Origin: Brevibacillus reuszeri
GTDB taxonomy: Bacteria > Bacillota > Bacilli > Brevibacillales > Brevibacillaceae
Reading direction: 5' to 3'
DNA length: 64,000 bases
NCBI RefSeq assembly: GCF_001187725.1
Contig: NZ_LGIQ01000005.1
Location: 1,058,526-1,122,525, forward strand
Shown: one piece after another, positions 8,045-15,279 of the stretch
Layout: the number at the start of each line of letters is the position of its first letter
How positions within the stretch are numbered: the stretch's first letter is position 1
Notes under the pieces: generated by a model
Seen by the model: only the letters and a program-made list of their open reading frames with translations
Database searches by the model: none
What the model was told of the DNA's origin: nothing
Position numbers and translations under genes: made by a program

Positions 8045-8539
8045 ATGGTCAAACAACTGATCATCGGCGACGCCCTGCAAGAGCTGGTCGCTACACGTCG
8101 CGTTCTTGAGCGATTGCCGGACGAACATATGACGTGGAAGCCGCACGAGAAATCGATGACGCTGTGCGGACTCGCCACGCACCTGATTAACCTGCTAAAC
8201 TGGCAAGTCGCGATATTTCAATCCATTGACTTCGATCTTTCCACCGTACAAGTGCGTCGTGAGCCTTTGGAAAGACTCGCGGACGTGCTGGAGGAGTTCG
8301 ATGCGAATGTCAGCAAGCTGGAGAAGCTGCTGGCCGATTGCGACGAGAAATCGCTCGGTGAGGAATGGACGCTGCGCCATGGCGACCATATCATCCTCCG
8401 TCAGCCGCGTGCGATAGCGCTGCGCACTTTTGGATTAAGCCATATGGTTCATCATCGGGCTCAGCTCGGGGTTTATTTACGGCTTCTCGATGTTCCTGTG
8501 CCGGGTCTCTATGGTCCTTCGGGTGATGAGGAAAGATAG
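8045..8539 (+). CDS. DinB/YfiT-fold protein (putative metal-dependent)
   Basis: 164 residues from ATG 8045, with GGAGGAGG 5-10 bases upstream. It has the four-helix DinB fold: an N-terminal helix, THLINLLNW carrying the first His (about residue 48), and the C-terminal FGLSHMVHHRAQLGVYLRLL with the other His ligands (HMVHH). Family members bind Ni, Zn or Mn and several act as thiol-S-transferases with bacillithiol; here the thiol role is only inferred. A TrpLys-rich early loop (MTWKPHEKSMT) is typical of the family. No operon partner. Downstream 8541-8562 has the 9-base unit GAACGAACT repeated 2.4 times. Confidence 0.85.
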   Translation: MVKQLIIGDALQELVATRRVLERLPDEHMTWKPHEKSMTLCGLATHLINLLNWQVAIFQSIDFDLSTVQVRREPLERLADVLEEFDANVSKLEKLLADCDEKSLGEEWTLRHGDHIILRQPRAIALRTFGLSHMVHHRAQLGVYLRLLDVPVPGLYGPSGDEER

Positions 8540-8762
8540 TGAACGAACTGAACGAACTGAACGGGATATCCAGCCAAGCATCAAAAGATCAATAGCAGAC
8601 ATCGGTCGGAAAAGTGGAGTCAGTGTAGCCGTTTGATTTAAAATGGATTCATTTCCAATTGGACTCAGGTTAAAGAAATTGGCTTATTTGCTTGCGAGTT
8701 TGAAACTTTTGTTACTACCGTACTAAAGTTAGATCGCAGAAAACAAACTTGCCAGTTTGATG

Positions 8763-8792
8763 ATAAAAATAACCCTCGGTCTATCCCGAGGG
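8763..8792 (-). terminator. Rho-independent terminator of the BclA-like gene
   Basis: On the minus strand CCCTCGG (8792-8786) pairs with CCGAGGG (8779-8773), followed by TTATTTTTATC. Confidence 0.85.
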
Positions 8793-8810
8793 CAGTTGAT
8801 GGACGGCAGT

Positions 8811-9232
8811 TTAGTTTTTCTTGGTAATGTCCATTCTGGCTCCTTCTACTGGTGCTAAAGCCAGGCTTAATGGAGCTAGGAAGTGATTGCGCAATGTAAT
8901 CACATCTCCGGCATTTAGATTCAAGAGAGCGGTGCCAGAAGCGCTACCACTAGGCATAATGGGGGTTGACGCATTCTCAGATACGACGCCATTAACCGCA
9001 ACAGCCAGCATAGATCCGATCAAGGAGTTCGTATAGTTAATTTGGTAATCAATCTGGTATTCACCGGATGCATAACGATCCAAGAGCTCGCTCTAGCTTT
9101 CGTCGGGATCAAAACAAAACGTTCATCCAATCCACGATGTCTCTTCGCCTGTTTATTACCAATGTACAAGCCCAGACAGCCCAAGAGGGCACCACCAATC
9201 AATCCTACCAGAGCCCCAATTGTATCAATCAT
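8811..9232 (-). pseudogene. BclA-like exosporium/C1q-like domain protein, frameshifted
   Basis: Reading starts at ATG 9232 (GGGGATGG upstream) and gives a membrane-like leader LVGLIGGALLGCLGLYIG, then LDERFVLIPTKARASS. At about 9080-9095 the frame must change: the following frame reads LLDRYASGEYQIDYQINYT and ends with LNAGDVITLRNHF, LSLALAPVEGA. The second part is the C-terminal trimerising domain of BclA-type spore-surface glycoproteins (GD.ITLRN....L.LA). A TAG sits just upstream in the second frame, so it cannot start by itself. Joined, the product would be about 140 residues. It lacks the collagen-like GXX repeats normally ahead of this domain. Confidence 0.65.
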
Positions 9233-9434
9233 ATGTTTCCATCCCCTTCAAAAATAAATAAATCCTCAATGGAACAGCTAAAAACCTGTGCGAGCTTGTG
9301 AGCGTATTTTACATGAATACCGCTGTCAAGGGAGCTTTACATGGGGGATACATGTAGGTTTTGTTTCGCCAACTGTGTCGGTCGCCAAGCGGGGTCAAGG
9401 TAAAGCATCATGGTGTTCTCTAAGCCTGTAGTCA

Positions 9435-9461
9435 TAAAAAAATAACCCGCCAATTAGCGAG
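9435..9461 (-). terminator. Rho-independent terminator of the MBL-fold gene
   Basis: Minus strand CTCGC (9461-9457) pairs with GCGGG (9450-9446), followed by TTATTTTTTT. It lies 61 bases after the stop at 9522. Bases 9233-9434 hold nothing I recognise. Confidence 0.7.
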
Positions 9462-9521
9462 TAACATACGAAGAAGCATACTATCTGCGATATCTTCCAT
9501 GTGGGTAGGTAGGCATATAGG

Positions 9522-10160
9522 CTATGCGTTAATCAGTTTCATGATCTGATCGTTCACATTTTCATTACTTAATCCCCCGTGATAACAAACGACGGATGCG
9601 ATGTCGAGGTCTGTATACTTTTTTAATGAAAGGCGAGCTGTATCCATATCGAGTGTAGTTGGGGCATGAATTCCCCCGAGAATCCCATTTTCACTGTACA
9701 TGGAATCCCCGGCAATGAGCGTCTTGCTTTGCTTTACATAAAGGCTGATATGACCGGGGGTATGTCCAGGAGTATGGATGAATTGAATTCCACCGCAAAA
9801 GGGCAGCTCCTGGCCGTCGATCAAGGTATGGTCCACTCTGCCTTTCGGGGGATTCTCGAGGTCCCCGTTTTTCAAAAGCGGTAGCTCCCCCTGAATATAC
9901 GGCTTATCCAATTCATGCGCGTAAACCTTGACCTGATGACTACGCTCCTGCAAGATCTCGGGAAGACTGCCGATATGATCAAAATCCTGATGCGTCAAGA
10001 TCACAGCTTTTAGCTTATCGAACGGCACATGTACCTTTTCCATGGCTACGCGCAAATCTTCCAATTGCCCTGGGAACCCTGTATCCACTAACACAGCCAT
10101 TTCATGATCCCATAAAAGCATTGGGTGAATAACATACTCATGAAAAACGAGTTGAAGCAT
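9522..10160 (-). CDS. Metallo-beta-lactamase fold hydrolase
   Basis: 212 residues from ATG 10160 (GGGAG 5 bases upstream); an in-frame GTG at 10184 with AAGGGGTGG is a second possible start. The metal motif THQDFDHIG is the HxHxDH box in variant form (first two positions TH-Q rather than HxH), with the Asp and His of DFDH intact. Downstream HTPGHTPGHISLY gives the next His, AGDSMY the bridging Asp and CYHG the last His. Such proteins hydrolyse thioesters, lactones or other esters; substrate unknown. The promoter and a palindromic operator lie just upstream, so it is probably regulated by a repressor encoded elsewhere. Confidence 0.85.
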   Translation of the reverse strand: MLQLVFHEYVIHPMLLWDHEMAVLVDTGFPGQLEDLRVAMEKVHVPFDKLKAVILTHQDFDHIGSLPEILQERSHQVKVYAHELDKPYIQGELPLLKNGDLENPPKGRVDHTLIDGQELPFCGGIQFIHTPGHTPGHISLYVKQSKTLIAGDSMYSENGILGGIHAPTTLDMDTARLSLKKYTDLDIASVVCYHGGLSNENVNDQIMKLINA

Positions 10161-10216
10161 CTCTACTCCCTTTGAAATTTCCACAATTCCACCCCTTTTC
10201 GCAAATGGAAAACTAT

Positions 10217-10256
10217 ACGTAAAAATATATTATTACGTTGATTCAAATACTGTCAA
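10217..10256 (-). promoter_or_regulatory. SigA-type promoter with overlapping palindromic operator
   Basis: On the minus strand TTGACA (10256-10251), an 18-base spacer and TAATAT (10232-10227) form a strong promoter for the MBL gene. A 22-base palindrome, 10217-10238, with arms ACGTAA.AATA differing at one position, covers the -10 box. Confidence 0.65.
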
Positions 10257-10332
10257 CGCCTTCTTTGAGAAAACACTGAGCAAAACTGTCCCCTTAAAAT
10301 TTTTTCATATCGAAGTCCAGACGCAAAAATAA

Positions 10333-10352
10333 CCCCTAGGTTATCCCAGGGG
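10333..10352 (-). terminator. Rho-independent terminator of the L,D-transpeptidase gene
   Basis: Minus strand CCCCTGGG (10352-10345) pairs with CCTAGGGG (10340-10333), then TTATTTTTG. Confidence 0.85.
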
Positions 10353-10359
10353 CAATTGC

Positions 10360-11079
10360 TTACTCGATCAATCCCATTTCTTCGTAAACTTTTTTAGTGA
10401 CAACACCATTTGGGGACAGACGGTGATTGCGTTGATACTTTTTTAGAGCGGTAGTTGTACTTGACCGAAACTTGCCATCACATGTACCTTTGAAGTATCC
10501 AGCGCTTTTCAACCGGGATTGAATCAGTTGAACATCTCCACCCACATCTCCTTGAGCTAAATCTCTTGGGTGATGGCTCGGATGACCCAAAACATGTCCA
10601 TAAATGGTAACCTTGGACCCGAGGGGCACCAGATCGAATAATTCAATGACGTCTCTGTTATGCATGCGAATACAGCCATGGCTTAAATGCTGTCCGATCG
10701 AGTGGGGCCGGTTTGTGCCGTGAATACCATAGGTTCCCCAAGGGACATTTAATCCGAGCCACCTTGGTCCAAAAGACGGCCCCCAATTTTTCCCTTTGTA
10801 GATGATTTGGTAATCACCTATTGGAGTTGGCGTGGACGGGTTACCGACGGCTATGGGATAGACCCTTATCTTTTTACCCTGTTTCCGCACAATTAATTGG
10901 TGACGATATGGATGAATCTCAATGGAATAGACCGTTTGATTCACATGAATCGGCAAAGCAGGTTCAGCATTAGCAGGTTCAGCATAAGCAGGAAGGGAAT
11001 AAAGAAACATGCACAAACCAAAAAAAAGGGATGCAATCATTCGGAGACAATGCGAATGAGAAAGCAACCGTTGATGCAA
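10360..11079 (-). CDS. Secreted L,D-transpeptidase (YkuD) with peptidoglycan-binding domain
   Basis: 239 residues if the TTG at 11079 is used; no clear ribosome site is seen, and ATG 11040 (Met14) is an alternative that keeps the signal peptide. Residues 14-33 are a signal peptide (IASLFFGLCMFLYSLPAYA). The YkuD domain (about 47-160) has the active-site signature HGTN at 120 and SHGCIRM with Cys136. A PG_binding_1 domain (about 180-237; VQLIQSRLKSAGYF) follows, so it should bind and cross-link peptidoglycan through 3-3 bonds outside the membrane. The mature N-terminus has a small repeat, EPANAEPA. A second YkuD gene lies at 27329. Confidence 0.88.
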   Translation of the reverse strand: MHQRLLSHSHCLRMIASLFFGLCMFLYSLPAYAEPANAEPALPIHVNQTVYSIEIHPYRHQLIVRKQGKKIRVYPIAVGNPSTPTPIGDYQIIYKGKNWGPSFGPRWLGLNVPWGTYGIHGTNRPHSIGQHLSHGCIRMHNRDVIELFDLVPLGSKVTIYGHVLGHPSHHPRDLAQGDVGGDVQLIQSRLKSAGYFKGTCDGKFRSSTTTALKKYQRNHRLSPNGVVTKKVYEEMGLIE

Positions 11080-11228
11080 TTGGAATCACTACTTTTCCCG
11101 TTTAGTGTTTTACCTCACCAATTATCATGTGCCATCAACACTAATTCTATTTAGGCAACGATTTGGAAAAGTAGTCCTGGCGGGCGATTTGTAGTGTTCA
11201 ATCGAAATTCATTGCAGAATATTTATGA

Positions 11229-11441
11229 TCATTGAACCGTAACGTTCGTATACAAAATATAGTTGGCAGCGCCAATCAAAATCTGGAGGCAGAAAGAGAC
11301 GAGGGAAAAATATAAAGCGGTTCGACCGACTTTTTTCATTTGCTGACTTTGATTAAATAACGAAATGATCCACGTTATAAAACCGATGGGGAAAAGAATA
11401 AAGCTCAAAATATACAAAATAACCTTTTCAAAATGATTCAT
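11229..11441 (-). CDS. Small membrane protein, unknown function
   Basis: 70 residues from ATG 11441, with AAAGGAG nine bases upstream; the in-frame ATG at 11465 lacks a good ribosome site. Two hydrophobic segments (about 6-28, VILYILSFILFPIGFITWI, and 43-62, ALYFSLVSFCLQILIGAA) are joined by a polar loop with SQQMKKVG. I do not recognise a named family. It resembles the small two-helix proteins common in Bacillales. No operon partner. Confidence 0.65.
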   Translation of the reverse strand: MNHFEKVILYILSFILFPIGFITWIISLFNQSQQMKKVGRTALYFSLVSFCLQILIGAANYILYTNVTVQ

Positions 11442-11570
11442 TTCTTCCACTCCTTTCTTTTCCATTATACGAAAATAATATCATTTAACAAAATTTGGAC
11501 GCAGGTACATAATCTATGACCACGGGAAACCGGGGGTATTTTTGTTTGCACAGGTCAATTTGGTGAAATC

Positions 11571-11586
11571 AAGGACATATGTCCTT
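11571..11586. promoter_or_regulatory. Perfect 16-base palindrome, likely Crp/Fnr-family operator
   Basis: AAGGACATATGTCCTT is a perfect dyad 58 bases upstream of the first YdcZ gene. The third gene of interest, 12107-12805, encodes a Crp/Fnr-type regulator, whose family binds dyads of this size. A TATTCT at 11604-11609 could be the -10 box, putting the dyad centre near -37. Confidence 0.55.
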
Positions 11587-11643
11587 TCATGCTTACCTCG
11601 TTCTATTCTTTAATGAAGAAAAAGACTTCAAGGAGAGAACGAA

Positions 11644-12069
11644 ATGAAGGGCAGCTTCTTTGCATTTATCGGCGGGGCGTTTATCACCTTGCAAGGTGTA
11701 GCCAACTCCCGAATCAGCCAAGATATAGGAACCTGGCAAACGGCGACGCTTACGCAGCTTACGGGCTTCCTTACAGCTTTAAGTATTCTTTTTTTCGTGC
11801 GAGATAAAAAATGGCTTGGGTTAAAACGAGTCAAACCCGTATATTTGACAAGTGGCGCCTTGGCAGCATTGATTATTTTCGGCAATGTTACTGCCATTCA
11901 TCAGATCGGAGCGACAATGACCGTTTCGATGCTCTTGATTGCCCAACTCAGCCTGACCTTTTTGATTGATAGTAAGGGATGGTTTGGAATGGTCAAACAG
12001 CGGATGAGGCTTCCTCATTTTATCGGGATTGGTCTGATGATTGCAGGTGTGATCATCCTTAGATTTTAG
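11644..12069 (+). CDS. YdcZ/DUF606-family small multidrug-type transporter, subunit 1
   Basis: 141 residues; ATG 11644 after AAGGAGAG. Four to five hydrophobic helices make up one DUF606 (YdcZ) unit of the drug/metabolite transporter superfamily: GSFFAFIGGAFITLQGVANS, ATLTQLTGFLTALSILFF, GNVTAIHQIGATMTVSMLL and IGIGLMIAGVIILRF. Such half-size proteins work as dimers. A second DUF606 gene (12822) flanks the regulator on the other side, which suggests a heterodimer. Substrate unknown. Confidence 0.85.
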   Translation: MKGSFFAFIGGAFITLQGVANSRISQDIGTWQTATLTQLTGFLTALSILFFVRDKKWLGLKRVKPVYLTSGALAALIIFGNVTAIHQIGATMTVSMLLIAQLSLTFLIDSKGWFGMVKQRMRLPHFIGIGLMIAGVIILRF

Positions 12070-12106
12070 GCATCCTCGCAGGGAAAAAGCGATGGGAGAG
12101 GACGAT

Positions 12107-12805
12107 ATGGATGTAAACCAGAATTTTGACCAAATAAGTCACTATTTACGTGAGTATCAACTGGAGTCTATATTTCCTCAACAACTACTGCCGCATTTGT
12201 TGCTGTTTCGCTTTGATCCGGGAGAACTCATTTGCTTCCAGGGGGAACAGGCTGACGCTTTGTATGTGCTTGTGAAGGGAAAGGTAAAGATCTACACGAC
12301 GACAGCAGAGGACAAGACACTAATCCTTTCCTTTAAGTCGCCGCTTGAGGTGATTGGGGAGGTTGAATACGTAAGAGGGATGGAAAATCTCAATACGGTA
12401 GAAGCAGTCTCGGTTGTATGGATGATTGGCGTGCAGCATCGGTGGCTGAAAAAATACGGTCATGCTCATGCCCCTTTCCTGCAATTTTTGCTTGAAATTA
12501 TTACGAAAAAATTTACGCTCAAATCGAATTCACTCAGCTTCAATTTGATGCATCCGGTTGATGTGCGTTTAGCCAGCTATCTGCTTTCCGTCTCTTTTGA
12601 TGAGTCTGATTCTCAGTTAAGAGGTCAGCTGGGGACAGACCAGCTGATCGATGCTGCCCATCTCATTGGAACCAGCTACAGGCATCTGAATCGAGTCATT
12701 CAGCAGATGTGTATTGATGGTCTGATTGAACGAAGCAAAGGATACATCGTAGTGAAAGATAGAGCAGGGCTCGCCGCCATGGCTCGAGGTAATATTTACG
12801 AATGA
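12107..12805 (+). CDS. Crp/Fnr-family transcriptional regulator (YeiL-like)
   Basis: 232 residues from ATG 12107, placed 5-6 bases after GGGAGAGG; ATG 12092 overlaps that site. The N-terminal cyclic-nucleotide-type beta barrel (about 20-130) has FDPGELICFQGEQADALYVL and VKGKVKIYT. The C-terminal helix-turn-helix (about 165-215) has LIDAAHLIGTSYRHLNRVIQ. No Cys cluster for an iron-sulfur centre is visible. The gene lies between two DUF606 transporter genes in one likely transcription unit, an arrangement resembling YeiL regulators in other Bacillales, so it probably controls these transporters through the palindrome at 11571. Confidence 0.85.
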   Translation: MDVNQNFDQISHYLREYQLESIFPQQLLPHLLLFRFDPGELICFQGEQADALYVLVKGKVKIYTTTAEDKTLILSFKSPLEVIGEVEYVRGMENLNTVEAVSVVWMIGVQHRWLKKYGHAHAPFLQFLLEIITKKFTLKSNSLSFNLMHPVDVRLASYLLSVSFDESDSQLRGQLGTDQLIDAAHLIGTSYRHLNRVIQQMCIDGLIERSKGYIVVKDRAGLAAMARGNIYE

Positions 12806-12821
12806 ATGGAGGGTATCACGG

Positions 12822-13280
12822 ATGCTTGCAGGGCTATTATTGGCGTTGATGGCTGGCTCGTTGGTCAGCTTGCAAAACATTTTTAACACAAAAGTGAATG
12901 AACACGCGGGAACCTGGACTACGACCACGATCGTTTTAGGGATGGGGTTTTTAGCTTCCTTTACTATCGGGCTGTTGATAGAAGGAGGCCATTTGTTTTC
13001 TATATCACGTATGCAGCCTTGGTACTGGTTCAGTGGAGTGATCGGTGTAGGAGTAGTAATTAGTCTCGTACAAGGGATCAGATTGCTTGGCCCTACGTAT
13101 GCGATTTCCATCGTTCTCACCTCCCAGCTCGTTTTCGCGCTCTTGTGGGATTCTCTTGGCTGGTTCGGTCTTGAACAGGTGCCTTTTACGCTGAAGCAGC
13201 TGGCAGGTGTGCTAGTGATTGTAGCGGGGGTGATCGTCTTCAAAATCGGAGGAGGACGTGCGACGCAAAAAGCAGTGTAA
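12822..13280 (+). CDS. YdcZ/DUF606-family transporter, subunit 2
   Basis: 152 residues; ATG 12822 follows GGAGGG, 16 bases after the regulator's stop. It has the DUF606 pattern again: LAGLLLALMAGSLVSLQNI, WTTTTIVLGMGFLASFTIGL, GPTYAISIVLTSQLVFALLW and LAGVLVIVAGVIVFKIGG. It resembles the first subunit in length and in helix order (NxxG, GTW, WFG landmarks: HAGTWTT, DSLGWFG), so the two probably arose by duplication and pair in the membrane. Confidence 0.85.
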   Translation: MLAGLLLALMAGSLVSLQNIFNTKVNEHAGTWTTTTIVLGMGFLASFTIGLLIEGGHLFSISRMQPWYWFSGVIGVGVVISLVQGIRLLGPTYAISIVLTSQLVFALLWDSLGWFGLEQVPFTLKQLAGVLVIVAGVIVFKIGGGRATQKAV

Positions 13281-13408
13281 TAAACAGTAAAAACAGCGTC
13301 TAGAGACATCTTTTTCTTCTTTGTTTTTCATGAAAAATTATCCAAAATAAAATATTGACTTAAAATAATTTCCTATGATAAAATTAAAAATTTTAAAATC
13401 AAAATCTG

Positions 13409-13417
13409 TGGTATAAT
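13409..13417 (+). promoter_or_regulatory. Extended -10 promoter of the CarD gene
   Basis: TGGTATAAT is an extended -10 box 31 bases upstream of the start codon. No good -35 box is seen at the expected place. A TTGACT at 13355 lies too far upstream for this box. Confidence 0.6.
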
Positions 13418-13447
13418 GAAATGGATCGTATTGAAGGAGGTGGACGT

Positions 13448-13948
13448 ATGTTTCAAGTTGGAGACAAGATTTTTTATCCGATGCACGGTGCTGGAATCGT
13501 TGAGGCTATGGAGGAGAAAGAGTTTCTGGGGGAAAAGCATCTGTACTTTGTACTGAACATGATGTTAAAAGAATTAAACATTATGGTCCCCGTTGAAAAA
13601 ATGTCCGCTCTGGGTATACGCCAGATTGTTGAAGCAGATGTTTTAGAACATGTGTTGGCTGTTTTGGATGAGGGAGAACCAGATCTGTCCATCAATGCAG
13701 CACAACGGTACAGGGCTAATACGGAAAAAATGAAGAGCGGTAACATTTACGAAGGTGCGCAGGTTATCCGTGATTTATTTTTGATCAGCAAAGGCAAGGT
13801 ACTTGGAACAGGGGATAAAATCATGCTAGATCAAGCGCAACAGCTGCTCGTCAGTGAAATTGAGCTGGTAAAAGATTTGGACTCTCAAGCAGCTTCCGTA
13901 TTGCTGAAACATGCTCTTTATAAAGAAGAAGCGCAGGTGACACCTTGA
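13448..13948 (+). CDS. CarD-family transcription regulator
   Basis: 166 residues from ATG 13448; GAAGGAGGTG lies just upstream. The N-terminal CarD/TRCF RNA-polymerase-interacting domain (1-60) begins FQVGDKIFYPMHGAGIVEA, with the following beta strands and KMSALGIR. The C-terminal helical domain (about 75-160) has SGNIYEGAQVIRDLFL and KVLGTGDKIMLDQA. CarD binds the beta subunit of RNA polymerase and stabilises open complexes at promoters. It has its own promoter and terminator and stands alone. Confidence 0.92.
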   Translation: MFQVGDKIFYPMHGAGIVEAMEEKEFLGEKHLYFVLNMMLKELNIMVPVEKMSALGIRQIVEADVLEHVLAVLDEGEPDLSINAAQRYRANTEKMKSGNIYEGAQVIRDLFLISKGKVLGTGDKIMLDQAQQLLVSEIELVKDLDSQAASVLLKHALYKEEAQVTP

Positions 13949-13993
13949 TCTTTACCTGCTGCGGTAAGCACTGATTCCTATTATGAATAAAAA

Positions 13994-14035
13994 AGGGGTG
14001 GGACTGCGCTGGCAATCTCACCCCTATTTGTTTGC
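13994..14035 (+). terminator. Rho-independent terminator behind the CarD gene
   Basis: AGGGGTG near 13994 pairs with CACCCCT near 14020, followed by ATTTGTTT. The stem extends with GGGA/TCTC. Confidence 0.7.
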
Positions 14036-14065
14036 ACAAAGCTTGGTCGCTTGGTCTGCTCAGCA

Positions 14066-15121
14066 TTAAATAAAGCGTGGACCGATTGTGCGTCTGGAAT
14101 GGCCGAAAAGCGTTCGGAGTTTTTTTCGTTGGGTTATTGTCAGGAATTTGTCTGGAGAAAGCAGCGCAGAGCGCATCGGAATGACACGATACCGGACACG
14201 TCCGCCCGAAATGTAGCGATGCGAGTAAGTTGGGACAACAGAAATTTGTGTAATTTCGGTTTGCTCGCGTTCATCTTTTTCCACCGTTAGGCGCAAAATG
14301 GCACCACACAAGGAGGTTTCGAATTGGAGCATCCGCTCCGAGGTGAAATTGCCGAGTGAATAGGCGACCACTGTACGCCGGGTTTGCCCGTTTCGTATTT
14401 TGATATTCGGGGTGACGACTGGCTGCAAAACATGGGGATGCGCGCCAAGAATCACATCTGCCCCCTGGTCCAGAATGCTCTGGGCAAGTAGTCTTTGGCG
14501 TTTGGTCGGGAGATAACGGAATTCCAGCCCAAAATGAAGAGAAACAATTAATAGATCGACAACAGGACGAAGCTGCTTGATGTCCCGCAAAATTTTATCC
14601 TGATTGATTAAATTGACGATCCAGGGTGAGTGTGGCGGGATTTGTTGTTTGTTGGTTCCGTAGGTGTAAGCAAGAAGTCCAATGCGTATGCCGTTAACCT
14701 CTTTGATGAGATAGGTTGAGGCATCCTGCCCGTTTCGATAGGTGCCAGTGTGATCTAGCTGATGCTGATCTAGGATGTCTAGTGTCCGATAGAGGCCAGT
14801 CACACCACCGTCGAGACAGTGGTTATTGACCGTCGTCAGCACGTCGAAGCCTACCTTTCTCAAATCAGCTGCTAGGGAGTCCGGACAGTTGAAGCGAGGA
14901 TAGCCTTCTCGTGCTGACCCAATTTGGTAGGGTTGGGTGTTTCCGGTGAATGTTGTTTCCAGATTCCCGATCGTCAAATCCGCACTCTGCAGGATAGGAG
15001 CGACAGGAGAAAACATATCCGCGAAAGAATACTGGTTGGTACCTGGAATGTGAGCAGATGCGATTTGCTCTCTCCACATGAGAATATCACCAACCGCTGC
15101 TATCGTTACTTTTTGTTTCAT
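14066..15121 (-). CDS. CapA-family (poly-gamma-glutamate synthesis type) metallophosphoesterase-like protein
   Basis: 351 residues from ATG 15121 (GAGAGGTG upstream; an in-frame GTG at 15130 overlaps that site). CapA landmarks: AAVGDILMWR with the first metal Asp, IGNLETTFTG, TTVNNHCLDGG, LIVSLHFGLEF, GAHPHVLQP and VAYSLGNFTSE. No signal peptide or membrane anchor is seen, unlike the CapA of poly-glutamate capsule loci, so it may act in the cytoplasm. It is divergent to a Mur-ligase-like gene at 15280 with 158 bases between them; CapB of capsule loci is also a Mur-ligase relative, which makes a joint function plausible but unproven. Confidence 0.85.
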   Translation of the reverse strand: MKQKVTIAAVGDILMWREQIASAHIPGTNQYSFADMFSPVAPILQSADLTIGNLETTFTGNTQPYQIGSAREGYPRFNCPDSLAADLRKVGFDVLTTVNNHCLDGGVTGLYRTLDILDQHQLDHTGTYRNGQDASTYLIKEVNGIRIGLLAYTYGTNKQQIPPHSPWIVNLINQDKILRDIKQLRPVVDLLIVSLHFGLEFRYLPTKRQRLLAQSILDQGADVILGAHPHVLQPVVTPNIKIRNGQTRRTVVAYSLGNFTSERMLQFETSLCGAILRLTVEKDEREQTEITQISVVPTYSHRYISGGRVRYRVIPMRSALLSPDKFLTITQRKKLRTLFGHSRRTIGPRFI

Positions 15122-15279
15122 CAGCTTCACCTCTCATCCCTACTCTATTCTGGGAGTCGTCCGCTTGTTTTGGATAGAAGCGGAACGTTTTCATAGATAT
15201 CGGTCTATACAGGCTGTCTCACAAACTCATACAATGTGAGAGCTAATCGCAAGGGAACCGAGTAAAGGGGAGGCTGCCA

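Noticed and set aside
8541..8562. Short tandem repeat GAACGAACT x2.4
   Set aside because: Too short to be a CRISPR or functional array; likely slippage behind the DinB-fold gene.
12617..13309. 230-codon open frame on the minus strand
   Set aside because: It is antisense to the Crp and second YdcZ genes, has no ribosome site and no recognisable protein features.
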